From Mycobacterium kiyosense (GTDB lineage Bacteria; Actinomycetota; Actinomycetes; Mycobacteriales; Mycobacteriaceae), in the NCBI GenBank assembly GCA_021654635.1, contig AP025179.1, positions 2,232,001 through 2,296,000 of the forward strand: a stretch of DNA of 64,000 nucleotides, in the 5' to 3' direction. The notes beneath the pieces are model-generated. The model was not told where the DNA came from and made no database searches. It worked only from the letters and a program-made list of their open reading frames with translations. Shown here in pieces: positions 9,133 through 18,678 of the stretch. Both the position numbers and the translations under genes were made by a program. Within the stretch, counting starts at the first letter, position 1. Every line of letters starts with the position of its first letter.

Positions 9133-9965
9133 TTGAGCCCCGAAACCAGGATCGAGGAGACGATGTGCCGCTGGAAAACCACGAACAACGCGATCAACGG
9201 GACGATCGCGACCGTCGTCGCCGCCATCACCAGCGTCCACTGCGAATTGAACCGGGACTGCAGATCTGCGGTGGCGACCGTCAGCACCCGCCACTTGCGG
9301 CCGCTGGTGATCACCAACGGCCACATGAAGTTGTTCCACTGCGAGACGACGGTGATCATGGTCAACGCCGCCAGCACCGGCTTGCTGGACGGCAGGATCA
9401 CGTGCACCAGCACATCCAGGGTGTTGGCGCCGTCCAGGCGCGCGGCGTTGATCAGGTCGTCGGGAACCAGCCGAAAATGCTCGCGCAGCAGAAAGATCGC
9501 ATAGGGCGAGCCGAACATGAACGGAAGCACCAACGCCCAGAACGTATTACGCAACCCCACCTGCGCCATCATTAGATACAGCGGCACCACGGTCACCGTG
9601 CCCGGCACCATCAGTGTGGCGATATAGACCCAGAACAGCGCGTCGCGGCCGGGAAACTGCAGCCGCGCGAACGCGTAACCGGCCAGGATCGAAAAGGTCA
9701 GCTGGCCCAGCAGGATCACCGCAGTCGTCAACGCGGTCACCGCGGCCGCCCGGCCGAACCCGGTACCGGCCAGGTCGGTGTAGTTGGCCAGCGTGGGCGG
9801 ACGTGGCCACTGCAGCGGCGACCCGGTCTCGAACTGGTGCGAGGAAGTGAACGACGTCAGCAGGCCAAGCACGAACGGCGCCAGGGTGATCAGCGCGCCG
9901 AAGACCAAGCCGGTGTAGATGACGGCGTTGGTCGCCCGGCGAGATCGCTGTTTAGACAAGGTCAT
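9129..9965 (-). CDS. uspB: Sugar ABC transporter permease UspB
   Basis: A 278-residue MalG-type inner-membrane permease with six hydrophobic segments. The EAA loop near the C-terminal third (DDLINAARLDGANTLDVLVHVILPSSKP) is the docking site for the ATPase. It starts with MTLSKQRSRR at 9965 and overlaps uspA by 14 bp and uspC by 4 bp, so the three are one operon. No ATPase gene is in the operon; in mycobacteria such permeases share a separate ATPase such as SugC/UgpC-type proteins (inference). Confidence 0.93.
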   Translation of the reverse strand: MTLSKQRSRRATNAVIYTGLVFGALITLAPFVLGLLTSFTSSHQFETGSPLQWPRPPTLANYTDLAGTGFGRAAAVTALTTAVILLGQLTFSILAGYAFARLQFPGRDALFWVYIATLMVPGTVTVVPLYLMMAQVGLRNTFWALVLPFMFGSPYAIFLLREHFRLVPDDLINAARLDGANTLDVLVHVILPSSKPVLAALTMITVVSQWNNFMWPLVITSGRKWRVLTVATADLQSRFNSQWTLVMAATTVAIVPLIALFVVFQRHIVSSILVSGLK

Positions 9966-10824
9966 AGGTGATCCGCCGCCGGAAGTACAGATGCTGCACG
10001 AAGGTGACGCCGACCAGAATGACGAACAGCACCACCGCCATCACCGCCGCCCGCCCGATCGCCGCGGCGCCGAACGCCTCGGCGTAGATGCGGTGGGCCA
10101 CCAGATCGGTGCTGCCGCCCGGGCCGCCACCGGTCAACGCGTAGACGGTGTCGAAAACCTGCGCCGTGCTGACGATCCCGGTGACCATCACGAAGAAGGT
10201 GGTGGGCCGCAGCATCGGCAGGGTGATCCGCCAGAACCGCTGCCAGGCGTTGGCGCCGTCGGTGCGGGCGGCGTGGTGGACGTCTTCGGGGATGGCCAGC
10301 AACCCGGCCAGGAACGACAACGAGACGTAGCCGACGTTGGTCCAGATGACGACCGCGGATACGACCGGCAGCGCCAGGTCGGGGTCGGTCAGCCATTCGA
10401 TGCGGCGGCCCAGCAAGGTGCTGACCGCCCCGTCGGTGGGGGCCAGGATCCAGCGCCACAGCACCGCGATCGCCAACGGGGCGCAGATCCACGGCAGCAC
10501 GTAGAGGGTGCGGAACAGCCCGGTCCCCGGCATCTGCCGGGCCAGCATCATCGCGGCCACCAGACCCAGCACCGTCTGCGCCGGAACAACGATCGCCACG
10601 AAGACCGCCGTCACCACCAGCGAGTCGACGAAACCGCCGTCGTGCAGCACCGAGTCCCAGTTCGCCAGGCCCACGTAGTGCAGCGGCCCCAGCAGGTCCC
10701 ACCGGTACAGGCTCAGCCACACCACCACCAGAATCGGCAGCAACAGGAAGGCGGTCACCCCGAACAGGCTGGGCGCCAGCAGGGCATACGCCAGCGCGGT
10801 GGTGCGGCGTGGCGCGTCGGACAT
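9952..10824 (-). CDS. uspA: Sugar ABC transporter permease UspA
   Basis: A 290-residue MalF-type permease and first gene of the uspABC operon. It has six membrane segments beginning with LAYALLAPSLFGVTAFLLLP and the EAA motif PEDVHHAARTDGANAWQRFWRITLPML. The ATG at 10824 gives MSDAPRRTTALAYALL. Only 33 bp separate it from the divergent tldD start at 10858, so the two promoters overlap. With UspB it forms the channel across the plasma membrane. This UspA is unrelated to universal stress proteins. Confidence 0.93.
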   Translation of the reverse strand: MSDAPRRTTALAYALLAPSLFGVTAFLLLPILVVVWLSLYRWDLLGPLHYVGLANWDSVLHDGGFVDSLVVTAVFVAIVVPAQTVLGLVAAMMLARQMPGTGLFRTLYVLPWICAPLAIAVLWRWILAPTDGAVSTLLGRRIEWLTDPDLALPVVSAVVIWTNVGYVSLSFLAGLLAIPEDVHHAARTDGANAWQRFWRITLPMLRPTTFFVMVTGIVSTAQVFDTVYALTGGGPGGSTDLVAHRIYAEAFGAAAIGRAAVMAVVLFVILVGVTFVQHLYFRRRITYDLV

Positions 10825-10857
10825 GAATGTATTAAAGCCTCTCGTTACGGTGTAGCC

Positions 10858-12375
10858 GTGACAGCGAACCGGGAGATCGACGCCGACTTCCTGGACCTGC
10901 CGCGCCACCAGTTGGCGGACGCCGCGTTGGCGGCGGCCAGAGCGGCCGGGGCCAGTTATGCAGACCTGCGGATTCACCGCCTCAGCACCGAGCACATCCA
11001 GTTACGGGACGGCGAGCTGGAGACGGCCGTGCTCAGCCGCGAGGTCGGTTTGGCGGTGCGGGTGATCGTGGCGGGTACCTGGGGATTCGCCTCCCATTCG
11101 GAGCTGGCGCAGGATGTGGCGGCGCGCACCGCACGGCACGCGGTGCAGGTGGCGACGCTGCTGGCGGCGTTGAACACCGAGCGGGTGCGCTTGGCGCCCG
11201 AGCCGGTCTATCCCGACGCCTCGTGGGTTTCGGACTACGAGATAGACCCGTTCGGGGTTCCGGCGGCAGAGAAAATTCAGGTGCTGCAGGACTATTCCGG
11301 GCGGCTGCTGGACGCCGAAGGCATCGACCATGTCTCGGCCAGCCTGACCGTGGTCAAGGAGCAGACCTTCTACGCCGACACGTTCGGTTCGTCGATCACC
11401 CAGCAGCGGGTGCGGCTACAGCCGTCGCTGGAGGCCGTGAGCATCGACGCCAAGGCGGGCAGCTTCGACTCGATGCGCACCCTGGCACCGCCGACGGCGC
11501 GGGGGTGGGAAGCCGTGGCCGGCGACGAGGTGTGGAACTGGTCGGCGGAGCTGGCCGAGCTGCCGGATCTGCTGTATGAGAAGGTACGGGCGCCGTCGGT
11601 GGTGCCCGGGCCCACCGATCTGGTCATCGACCCGTCGAACCTGTGGCTGACCATCCACGAGTCCATCGGCCATGCAACCGAATACGACCGGGCCATCGGC
11701 TACGAGGCGGCCTATGCCGGCACGTCTTTCGCTACCCCCGACAAACTCGGTTCGATGCAGTACGGCTCACCGGTGATGAACGTCACCGCCGACCGGACCG
11801 TCCAATACGGTTTGGCGACAATCGGTTACGACGACGAAGGGGTGGCCGCCCAGAGCTGGGATCTGGTGCGCGACGGGGTGTTCGTCGGCTACCAGCTGGA
11901 CCGGGTGTTCGCGCCGCGGCTGGGGGAGCCGCGGTCCAATGGCTGCTCCTACGCCGACTCCGCGCATCACGTCCCGATCCAGCGGATGGCCAACGTGTCA
12001 CTGCAACCCGGGCCCGAGGACCGCAGTACCGCGGATCTGATCGAAAGGGTTGACGACGGCATCTACATCGTCGGGGACAAGTCCTGGTCGATCGACATGC
12101 AGCGGTACAACTTTCAGTTCACCGGGCAGCGGTTCTACCGGATCCGGGACGGCCGCATCTACGGCCAGCTGCGCGACGTCGCCTACCAGGCGACCACCAC
12201 CGATTTCTGGAATGCGATGGAGGCCGTGGGCGGACCCTCGACGTGGCGGCTTGGCGGGGCACTCAACTGCGGTAAAGCCCAGCCCGGCCAGATCGCCGCG
12301 GTCAGCCATGGCTGTCCGTCGGCGCTGTTCCGCGGCATCAACGTGCTCAACACCCGGACCGAGGGCGGCCGATGA
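10858..12375 (+). CDS. tldD: TldD metalloprotease
   Basis: A 505-residue TldD/PmbA family zinc protease. The metal-binding motif HESIGH is at residues 267-272, followed by the long conserved segment with GYDDEGVAAQSWDLVRDG and HGCPSALFRGINV near the C-terminus. TldD pairs with TldE (PmbA) in a heterodimer that degrades unfolded peptides and, in some bacteria, processes RiPP precursors. The next gene is that partner, overlapping by four bases (ATGA). The GTG at 10858 gives the family N-terminus DFLDLPRHQLADAALAAARAAGASYADLRI. It matches Rv2315c. Confidence 0.95.
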   Translation: MTANREIDADFLDLPRHQLADAALAAARAAGASYADLRIHRLSTEHIQLRDGELETAVLSREVGLAVRVIVAGTWGFASHSELAQDVAARTARHAVQVATLLAALNTERVRLAPEPVYPDASWVSDYEIDPFGVPAAEKIQVLQDYSGRLLDAEGIDHVSASLTVVKEQTFYADTFGSSITQQRVRLQPSLEAVSIDAKAGSFDSMRTLAPPTARGWEAVAGDEVWNWSAELAELPDLLYEKVRAPSVVPGPTDLVIDPSNLWLTIHESIGHATEYDRAIGYEAAYAGTSFATPDKLGSMQYGSPVMNVTADRTVQYGLATIGYDDEGVAAQSWDLVRDGVFVGYQLDRVFAPRLGEPRSNGCSYADSAHHVPIQRMANVSLQPGPEDRSTADLIERVDDGIYIVGDKSWSIDMQRYNFQFTGQRFYRIRDGRIYGQLRDVAYQATTTDFWNAMEAVGGPSTWRLGGALNCGKAQPGQIAAVSHGCPSALFRGINVLNTRTEGGR

Positions 12376-13745
12376 TCACACCTCAGCACGTCGTCAACAT
12401 CGTCCTGGACGAGGCGGCCAAGAACGGCCGCGCCGACGAAACCATGGTTCTGGTGACCGACAAGTCCGAGGCCACGCTGCGCTGGGCGAACAATTCGATG
12501 ACCACCAACGGTGTCACGGTCACCCGTACGGTGACGGTGATTTCGGTTGTGCGCCAAGGTGACAGCGTGCAGGTGGGCTCGGTGGTCTCCGGTGAGGTGG
12601 ACCCGAGGGTGCTGCCCGGGCTGGTGGTTTCGTCGCAGGATGCGGCCCGGTCGGCGCCGGAGGCCGGCGATGCCGCGCCGCTGCTCGCCGACTCCGGCGA
12701 GCCCGCGGACTGGGACGCCCCGGTGCCCGGGACGGGGGTCGCAGTGTTCAGCGGTATCACCGGTCCGCTGAGTAAGGGGTTCCGGGCCGCGGACCGGTTG
12801 TACGGCTATGCGCACCACAGTGTTTCGACGACTTTGTTGGCGTCGTCCACGGGGTTGCGGCGGCGCTACACCCAGCCCACCGGGGCGATCGAGGTCAACG
12901 CCAAACGCGGTGACGCCAGCGCCTGGGCCGGCATCGGCAGCGCCGATTTCGTTGACGTGCCTATTGATTCGCTGCTGTCGGACTTGTCGACGCGGCTTGG
13001 TTGGGCCGCGCGTTCCGTCGAATTGCCCGCCGGGCGGTACGAGACGATCATGCCGCCCTCGACAGTGGCGGACATGATGATCTACCTGGCCTGGACGATG
13101 GGCGGGCGAGGCGCCCAAGAGGGCCGCACGGCGCTTTCGGCACCCGGCGGCGGCACCCGGGTGGGGGAGCGGCTCACTAATCTGCCGCTGACCCTGTTCT
13201 CCGACCCGATGGCGCCGGGCCTGGCGTGTGCGCCGTTCGTCGCGGTGAGCAGTTCCAGCGAGACCACGTCGGTGTTCGACAACGGCATGGAGATCGGTCA
13301 TGTCGACTGGATCCGCGAGGGCGTGATCAATCAGCTGGCCTATTCGCGTGCCAGCGCCGCCAGGTTCGACGCCCCGGTCGCCGTCGCCTGCGACAACCTG
13401 GTCATGACCGGCGGATCGGCCGACCTGGCGGACATGATCGCGGCCACCGAGCGGGGTCTGCTGCTGACCACCCTGTGGTACATCCGCGAGGTCGACCCGA
13501 CGACGTTGCTGCTGACCGGTCTGACGCGCGACGGGGTGTACCTGGTCGAGGACGGCGAGGTGACCGGGGCGGTCAACAACTTCCGGTTCAACGAGAGCCC
13601 GCTGGATCTGCTGCGGCGCGCCACCGAAGCCGGTGCCAGCGAGAAGACGCTGCCCCGGGAGTGGGGCGACTGGGCCACCCGCGCGGCGATGCCGTCGCTG
13701 CGGATCCCCGATTTCCACATGTCGTCGGTGAGTCAGGCGCAGTAG
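12372..13745 (+). CDS. pmbA: TldE/PmbA subunit of the TldD/E protease
   Basis: A 457-residue protein of the same family as TldD but without the HExxxH motif, as expected for the non-catalytic TldE half. Family landmarks include [20 protein letters not shown] near residue 37, [20 protein letters not shown], and the C-terminal [27 protein letters not shown] stretch. It overlaps tldD by ATGA, so the two subunits are co-translated. The product is cytosolic. No RiPP precursor gene was recognised nearby, so a general proteolytic role is the default. Corresponds to Rv2314c. Confidence 0.94.
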   Translation: MITPQHVVNIVLDEAAKNGRADETMVLVTDKSEATLRWANNSMTTNGVTVTRTVTVISVVRQGDSVQVGSVVSGEVDPRVLPGLVVSSQDAARSAPEAGDAAPLLADSGEPADWDAPVPGTGVAVFSGITGPLSKGFRAADRLYGYAHHSVSTTLLASSTGLRRRYTQPTGAIEVNAKRGDASAWAGIGSADFVDVPIDSLLSDLSTRLGWAARSVELPAGRYETIMPPSTVADMMIYLAWTMGGRGAQEGRTALSAPGGGTRVGERLTNLPLTLFSDPMAPGLACAPFVAVSSSSETTSVFDNGMEIGHVDWIREGVINQLAYSRASAARFDAPVAVACDNLVMTGGSADLADMIAATERGLLLTTLWYIREVDPTTLLLTGLTRDGVYLVEDGEVTGAVNNFRFNESPLDLLRRATEAGASEKTLPREWGDWATRAAMPSLRIPDFHMSSVSQAQ

Positions 13746-13785
13746 ACGATTGCCGGTTATTCGGGACGGCCCTAACGTGATACGG

Positions 13786-14631
13786 ATGTCGGCTCCCGTT
13801 CGCAGCGATGCACTGACGCGGTTGGTTGCTTTCTCCGACGGGCGGCTCACCGGTTTGGTGCGCCGCGTGTGTGCGCAGACGGTGTCGCTACCGCCGTTGC
13901 CCGTCGAAGACCGGGTCGGGGAGCCGCAGTCCGAAGCCGAAGTGGCGGTGGCCGAATTCGCCGAGCAGTTCAGCGCGGATGTCTCGACGATCACCGTCGA
14001 ACAACGAACTCGATTGCTCGAGCAGCTGGGGGACAACGCTTTTCGTGTCGTCGTCGCGATGTTCATTGCCGACTTCGTGCCGCGGGTGCGCGCGGGTCTG
14101 GAGGCGTTGGGCGTCGGCTCGGAGTATCTGGGCTGGGTGGACGGGCCCATCGAGTGGGTCCGTGGCACCAATCCTGCCGGTGAATTGTTCAAACGTTTCC
14201 TGCCCGGAGTCGCCCGGATGCGTGCGCTGGATCCGGTGACCTCGGAGCTGGTCCGGCTGCGCGGGGCGGCGGCGCACAACTGCCGGCTGTGCAAGTCGCT
14301 GCGCGAAGGACACGCACTGGACGCCGGCGGTTCGGAGTCGTTGTACGACGAGATTTCGCAATTTGAGACGTCGATCTTGCTGGATGGGCGCGCTAAGGCA
14401 GCGCTGCGGTATGCCGATGCGTTAATTTGGACCCCTGCGCACCTCGCCGTCGACGATGCCGTCGAGGTGCGCTCCGGGTTCTCGCCGGAGGAAGCCGTCG
14501 AGCTCACCCTCGACATCATGCGCAACGCCAGCAACAAGATCGCGGTGTCGTTGGGAGCCGATGCGCCGCGAGTGGAAGCGGGGACCGAGCGATATCTGAT
14601 CGACGTCGACGGCCAGACGGTCTTCAGCTGA
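13786..14631 (+). CDS. AhpD-like carboxymuconolactone decarboxylase-family protein
   Basis: A 281-residue protein. The C-terminal half contains the AhpD/CMD core [22 protein letters not shown], with the CxxC pair and downstream His expected for an alkylhydroperoxidase-type disulfide active site. The N-terminal 100 residues are specific to this mycobacterial group. ATG 13786 is chosen over a TTG at 13750. It follows pmbA closely and precedes the lipoprotein gene by 11 bp. It matches the position of Rv2313c. A peroxidase or reductant-relay role is inferred from the CxxC only. Confidence 0.82.
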   Translation: MSAPVRSDALTRLVAFSDGRLTGLVRRVCAQTVSLPPLPVEDRVGEPQSEAEVAVAEFAEQFSADVSTITVEQRTRLLEQLGDNAFRVVVAMFIADFVPRVRAGLEALGVGSEYLGWVDGPIEWVRGTNPAGELFKRFLPGVARMRALDPVTSELVRLRGAAAHNCRLCKSLREGHALDAGGSESLYDEISQFETSILLDGRAKAALRYADALIWTPAHLAVDDAVEVRSGFSPEEAVELTLDIMRNASNKIAVSLGADAPRVEAGTERYLIDVDGQTVFS

Positions 14632-14642
14632 CGGCGGCCGCC

Positions 14643-15425
14643 ATGAGATTCGCCGGGAGCGTGGTCGCGGTCGTGGTGCTCGCGTGCGCGGTGAGCGGCT
14701 GCTCGGGCGGCGGAAAGACGGCGCGGCCGATGGTGACGCCGCACGACACCGCGACCTCGCGGCTGGCGCCCATCTACCCGGGGACGACGGTGTCGATTCC
14801 GCCCCCCGGGTCGAGCACCACCTCGTCGTCCACTCCGGCGTCGACCACCTCTGCCGCCGCAACCCCGCACACCTTTCCCGGGGACGGCACCTTCAAAGTA
14901 GGAAGCGAGATCCAGCCCGGTACTTATCGGTCGCTGGGCGGGCATTCCTGCTATTGGGAGCGGCTGCGCGGCTTGTCGGGCAACTTCGAGGACGTCATCG
15001 CCAACGGGGCCGGTGACTGGCCGCAGGTGGTGAAAATCGCTCCGTCGGATCTGGCGTTCCGGACGCAGGGCTGCCCGACCTGGTCGCCGATGTCGGCGAC
15101 GGACACGTCTTCGACCACGAACACGACTACGACGACCACGTCCAAGGCGCCGGTGACGCTGCCGCCCGGTGCCCAGGCCTGCCCTGCCACCTCCGGTCCG
15201 GCGGGCGGGTTCGCCTCCTCGGCGGTGGGCTCGGCCGACACCACCTGCCCGTTCGCCGAACAGGTCCGGCTGGCCTACGGAGCCGGTGGCCCGGCCAGCG
15301 TCACACCGCGGCAAGTCGATGCGGTCAGTCCGGTGACCGGCCAGCACTACGCGATGACCTGCGCGGCCAACGGTGCGCTGGTGGTGTGTAACGGCGGCAA
15401 CGGCGCAGTCGTCTACGTGTACTAG
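14643..15425 (+). CDS. Secreted lipoprotein with Thr/Ser-rich linkers
   Basis: A 260-residue predicted lipoprotein: basic start MRFAG, hydrophobic core VVAVVVLACAV, lipobox AVSGC. Two Ser/Thr-rich linkers (about residues 55-80 and 155-175) separate compact modules. The first module, GDGTFKVGSEIQPGTYRSLGGHSCYWERL, is the repeat found in many actinobacterial surface proteins where PGTY and CYW recur. The second module has paired cysteines. It is exported and anchored in the membrane. Function unknown. ATG 14643 is the only start that gives a signal peptide. Confidence 0.8.
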   Translation: MRFAGSVVAVVVLACAVSGCSGGGKTARPMVTPHDTATSRLAPIYPGTTVSIPPPGSSTTSSSTPASTTSAAATPHTFPGDGTFKVGSEIQPGTYRSLGGHSCYWERLRGLSGNFEDVIANGAGDWPQVVKIAPSDLAFRTQGCPTWSPMSATDTSSTTNTTTTTTSKAPVTLPPGAQACPATSGPAGGFASSAVGSADTTCPFAEQVRLAYGAGGPASVTPRQVDAVSPVTGQHYAMTCAANGALVVCNGGNGAVVYVY

Positions 15426-15445
15426 CGCGCTGTGCGGGTACCTTC

Positions 15446-15958
15446 TTGTCCGTGGCATTTCGACGGTACAGCGCGGTGCGTGGACGACGGTTGGGGTTCG
15501 CCGAGGCAGTGGGTGAGCGGATCGCGATGAGCCGGTTCGGCTACCAGCTCGCCGTCCACGTGGCGCCCAGCGTCGACCGGTTTCTGCTGCCGCGGACCAA
15601 CGGCCGGTTCAGCACCGCGGGGCTGGACATGGTCGGCCTGCTCAACACGACCGGCGCCAAGTCCGGTCAGCCGCGATCCCATCCGCTGGTGCTGATTCAC
15701 GACGCGGACGGCCTGCTGGCGATCGGGTCGAACTACGGGCGGCCCGAGCACCCGGGGTGGAGCGCCAACCTGCTCAAAAATCCGGACTGCAGCGTGCAGT
15801 TCAAGGGGCAGACGCTGCCGTATCGGGCCGAGCTGCTCACCGGTGACGAGCGTGCCAAGGCGTGGGCGGCAGCTGTGGACTATTACCCCGGGTACGAGAA
15901 CTACCGGGTCAACTGTGCGCCGCGCGAGATCCGGGTCTTCCGGTTACGGCCGCTCTGA
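15446..15958 (+). CDS. Deazaflavin (F420)-dependent nitroreductase-family protein
   Basis: A 170-residue protein of the Ddn/DUF385 family. The signature TTGAKSGQPRSHPLVLIHDADGLLAIGSNYGRPEHPGWSANLLKNPD is the F420-binding split-beta-barrel core. Such enzymes use reduced F420 to reduce quinones or nitro compounds. Start is TTG 15446 or GTG 15452. Its 3' end overlaps the convergent desaturase gene by about 58 bp, which is long and suggests the desaturase ORF has a lengthened tail. Confidence 0.85.
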   Translation: MSVAFRRYSAVRGRRLGFAEAVGERIAMSRFGYQLAVHVAPSVDRFLLPRTNGRFSTAGLDMVGLLNTTGAKSGQPRSHPLVLIHDADGLLAIGSNYGRPEHPGWSANLLKNPDCSVQFKGQTLPYRAELLTGDERAKAWAAAVDYYPGYENYRVNCAPREIRVFRLRPL

Positions 15959-17193
15959 GACTTTTGCCGCCAGGGGCGAACCGAGGCTAGCGCCGTCTTG
16001 AGTCCGCGGCGTCGGCCGGCGTGGACGTTGCCGACGAAGCCCGGTTCCAGTTCGGCGAACATTCGCTCGCTGCGGGTCTCCGGGGCGTTGTCGGCGGTGT
16101 CGCGCAAATACCGGTTCGGCAGCGACAGTTTGGCAATGGTCCGCCACGTCTTGCCGTACTGCACCAGGAAAGGGCCTGTGGTGTAAGGCAAGTCGTACTT
16201 GTCGCACAGCGCGCGCACCCGCAGCGAGACCTCGTGCAGCCGGTTGCTGGGCAGATCCGGGAACAGATGGTGCTCGATCTGATGGCACAGGTTGCCGCTC
16301 ATGAAGCGCAGCGTTGGCCCGCCCTCGAAGTTGGCGCTGCCCAGCATCTGTCGCAGATACCACTCGCCCTTCGTTTCGCCGATCATGTCCGTCTTGGTGA
16401 ATTTCTCTGCGCCATCGGGGAAATGGCCACAGAAGATCACCGCGTTGGCCCAGATGTTGCGCAGCACGTTGGCCACCGCGTTGGCCTTCAGGGTCGACTT
16501 GAAGGTGGCCGCCGGCGACAACGAGGTCAGCGCGGGGAACGCCACGTAGTCCTTGGCGAGTTGGCGGCCGATCTTCGTCGAGAACTCGCGGGTCTGCACC
16601 CAGGTGGTGTCGCGCTCCGGGCCGGCCTTCAGGAGTTTCTCGAGATCGATTGTCTGCAAACCGATTCCCCACTCGAACCCCAGCGAGAGGATGGCGTTGT
16701 AGAGGATATTGCCGATGTTGTAGGGCTGCCACGGCTGGTCGCGGGTGACGCGCAGGATGAAGTAGCCGACGTCGTCGTCCATGTCGAGGATGTTGGTGTA
16801 CTTGTGGTGCTGCACGTTGTGGGCGGCGACCCAGTGTTTCGAGACCGCATTCATGTCCCACTCCCAGGTGCTGGAGTGGATCTCGGGGTCGTTCATCCAG
16901 TTCCACTGCCCGTGCATGACGTTGTGGCCGATCTCCATGTTCTCGACGATCTTGGCCACGGCCAGGGTCAGCGTTCCCGCCCACCATGCCGAGCGCTTGG
17001 AGCTGGCGGCCAGCAGGGCCCGGCCGGTCACCTCAAGGGCACGCTGCGCGGCGATGGTGCGGCGGATGTAGCGGGCATCGCGTTCGCCGAGGGAGTCCTC
17101 GATGTCTCGGCGGATGGCGTCGAGCTCGAAGCCCAGGTTTTCGATGTCGGCTTCGGTCAGATGGGCGAAGGCCGATACGTCGGTGATCGCCAT
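15901..17193 (-). CDS. Membrane fatty-acid desaturase, DesA3-like
   Basis: A 430-residue acyl-CoA desaturase with the three histidine boxes of the membrane-bound di-iron family: HNVMH near residue 89, HNVQHH near residue 124 and HQIEHH near residue 308. M. tuberculosis DesA3 (Rv3229c) makes oleoyl-CoA with an oxidoreductase partner; the same reaction is likely here. The start MAITDVSAFAHLTEADIE at 17193 is clear. The last 25 residues (after LKTALASVRPWRQ) look non-conserved and run into the convergent Ddn gene, so a lost stop codon or a late frameshift is possible. No oxidoreductase partner gene is adjacent. Confidence 0.88.
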   Translation of the reverse strand: MAITDVSAFAHLTEADIENLGFELDAIRRDIEDSLGERDARYIRRTIAAQRALEVTGRALLAASSKRSAWWAGTLTLAVAKIVENMEIGHNVMHGQWNWMNDPEIHSSTWEWDMNAVSKHWVAAHNVQHHKYTNILDMDDDVGYFILRVTRDQPWQPYNIGNILYNAILSLGFEWGIGLQTIDLEKLLKAGPERDTTWVQTREFSTKIGRQLAKDYVAFPALTSLSPAATFKSTLKANAVANVLRNIWANAVIFCGHFPDGAEKFTKTDMIGETKGEWYLRQMLGSANFEGGPTLRFMSGNLCHQIEHHLFPDLPSNRLHEVSLRVRALCDKYDLPYTTGPFLVQYGKTWRTIAKLSLPNRYLRDTADNAPETRSERMFAELEPGFVGNVHAGRRRGLKTALASVRPWRQKSQSGRNRKTRISRGAQLTR

Positions 17194-17606
17194 AGGTTGC
17201 TCCCCCGTTGTCTCTCAGCGTCCGACGCCCAGGGCGGTGCCCGGTCGGCGCGATCGAGCAGCTGTACTCGATCGTCGACGCTTGCGATTTCTCACTCGTC
17301 GCGGACGCACGTTGTGGAACGGTTCCGCTGCGCAATCTGGGTCTGCGCATTCACCACTGTTTGCTGATGTATCCAGAACAACACCGCGCGATGAGGTGCG
17401 GCTTGATCCCAGCTAAGCGTCAGCTTTGTGTCCTGATCGACCACCAACCTACCCGACGCCCCCATTTCCAGTCGTTGCGAACGTTACGGGGTGCCGCCGT
17501 GAGGTCGGTGACGACACGCGCGTGGTGCTCGTCGGGCGTGCGGGAACCGGGGAGTGTGGAGTCGACCACGTCGCCAATTGCCTATCTTCTTGCCTGTGGT
17601 CGGAAA
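17194..17606. other. Intergenic region between desaturase and alpha/beta hydrolase
   Basis: This 413-bp stretch separates two divergent genes and must hold both promoters. I see no convincing coding sequence; the frames that cross it lack family motifs. No RNA gene, terminator or strong repeat stands out. Confidence 0.5.
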
Positions 17607-18416
17607 ATGGTGACAGTGGCGCGGCGGCTGGTGCGTCCGGGCGCCGACATCGCTTTCGCCAATACCGGGTCGGGCGCCCGCGCGGTCCTACTCACACACG
17701 GGGCGGGCCTCGACCACACCATGTTCGACGCCCAGGCCGCTGCGCTCACCCAACACGGCTACCGGACGATCGTGTGGGATATGCGCGGACATGGGCAATC
17801 CACGCTGGCGCCGGGCACGCGGTTCACCGCCTCCGACGCTCTCGACGACCTCGCGGCGCTGATGGACGAGTGCCAGGTCGACGGGCCGGTGCTGGTGGGG
17901 CACTCACTTGGGGGAAATCTCACCCAAGCCTTCGTGCGCGCCCACGCCGACCGAGTCAGCGGCCATATCGTCGTGGATTCGACGTGGAACGCCGGTTCTT
18001 TGACCGGGCGAGAGCGACTTGCGCTGCGTCTCGCCGCACCGGCGCTGGCCCTGATTCCCGCGCGCGTACTGCCCAGCCAGATGGCCCGCGCGTCTGCCGT
18101 CACTCCGCACGCGATCGCACGGGCAGCGGCGGTCTTCGCGCGAATGCCGAAGCGGACTTTCTTGGATGTCTGGCGGGCTACCGTCTCGTTCGTCGCCCCG
18201 GAACCGGGCTACCACCCCACGGTGCCGCTCGGGTTGGTGCGGGGTGCGCAGGACCGCACCGGCAATATCGCGACCGCCATGCCCCGTTGGGCGCGAGCCG
18301 AGGGCATCACCGAGCACGTCATTCGCGACGCCGGCCACATCGTCACTTGGGATGCACCCGACGCGACGTCACACGCGCTGCTGCAGATCCTGAGCCAGTG
18401 GGGGCTGGAAACTTAG
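17607..18416 (+). CDS. Alpha/beta-fold hydrolase
   Basis: A 269-residue alpha/beta hydrolase. The nucleophile elbow GHSLGG is near residue 97, the oxyanion segment LLTHGAGLDHTMF lies near residue 29, and the catalytic His is in RDAGHIVTWDAP near residue 242. The family includes esterases, lipases and peroxidases; the substrate cannot be told. ATG 17607 gives a normal start directly ahead of the first beta strand. It ends 186 bp before the tRNA gene and is the last core-genome gene before the island. Confidence 0.87.
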   Translation: MVTVARRLVRPGADIAFANTGSGARAVLLTHGAGLDHTMFDAQAAALTQHGYRTIVWDMRGHGQSTLAPGTRFTASDALDDLAALMDECQVDGPVLVGHSLGGNLTQAFVRAHADRVSGHIVVDSTWNAGSLTGRERLALRLAAPALALIPARVLPSQMARASAVTPHAIARAAAVFARMPKRTFLDVWRATVSFVAPEPGYHPTVPLGLVRGAQDRTGNIATAMPRWARAEGITEHVIRDAGHIVTWDAPDATSHALLQILSQWGLET

Positions 18417-18602
18417 CTGTCCAATCTGCACAGCGAGACGCATGGATAGCTGGTGGTCCGATCGCCACGGCCGGAGCTGCACTGAGTGGGCTGGGTGGTC
18501 GTCTGCCCTCTGGCGCCGTACGACCCAAACGGCATACCACGGCGTCTTTGGCGATCGGCGCGGGCGCTAATCTCAAGGTCGCGCAGATAGTAGTCAGCAC
18601 CG

Positions 18603-18676
18603 GGGGCGGTAGCTCAGTCGGTTAGAGCCGCGGACTCATAATCCGTTGGTCGTGGGTTCGAGCCCCACCCGCCCCA
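18603..18676 (+). tRNA. tRNA-Met (anticodon CAT), island integration site
   Basis: A 74-nt cloverleaf: acceptor GGGGCGG pairs with CCGCCCC, the anticodon stem GCGGA/TCCGT encloses loop CTCATAA with anticodon CAT at 18637-18639, and the T arm is GTGGG-TTCGAGC-CCCAC. The discriminator base is A at 18676 and CCA is not encoded. CAT could also be a lysidine-modified tRNA-Ile2, but the sequence fits an elongator tRNA-Met. Its 3' half is duplicated at 27653-27699, marking the target of a tyrosine-integrase element; the gene itself remains complete. Confidence 0.93.
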
Positions 18677-18678
18677 CT
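18632..18678 (+). repeat. attL: tRNA 3' half
   Basis: The 47 bp from the anticodon stem to two bases past the discriminator are identical to 27653-27699. The match ends abruptly on both sides (flanks GC/AAG here against CA/CCC at the right copy). This is the expected core left by site-specific integration into a tRNA gene. Confidence 0.92.

Noticed and set aside
8137..9504. Plus-strand frame of 455 codons
   Set aside because: It is antisense to uspC and uspB.
12183..15458. A 1091-codon minus-strand open frame
   Set aside because: It lies opposite tldD, pmbA and the next two genes, is Arg/Pro/His-rich without motifs, and is an antisense shadow caused by high GC content.
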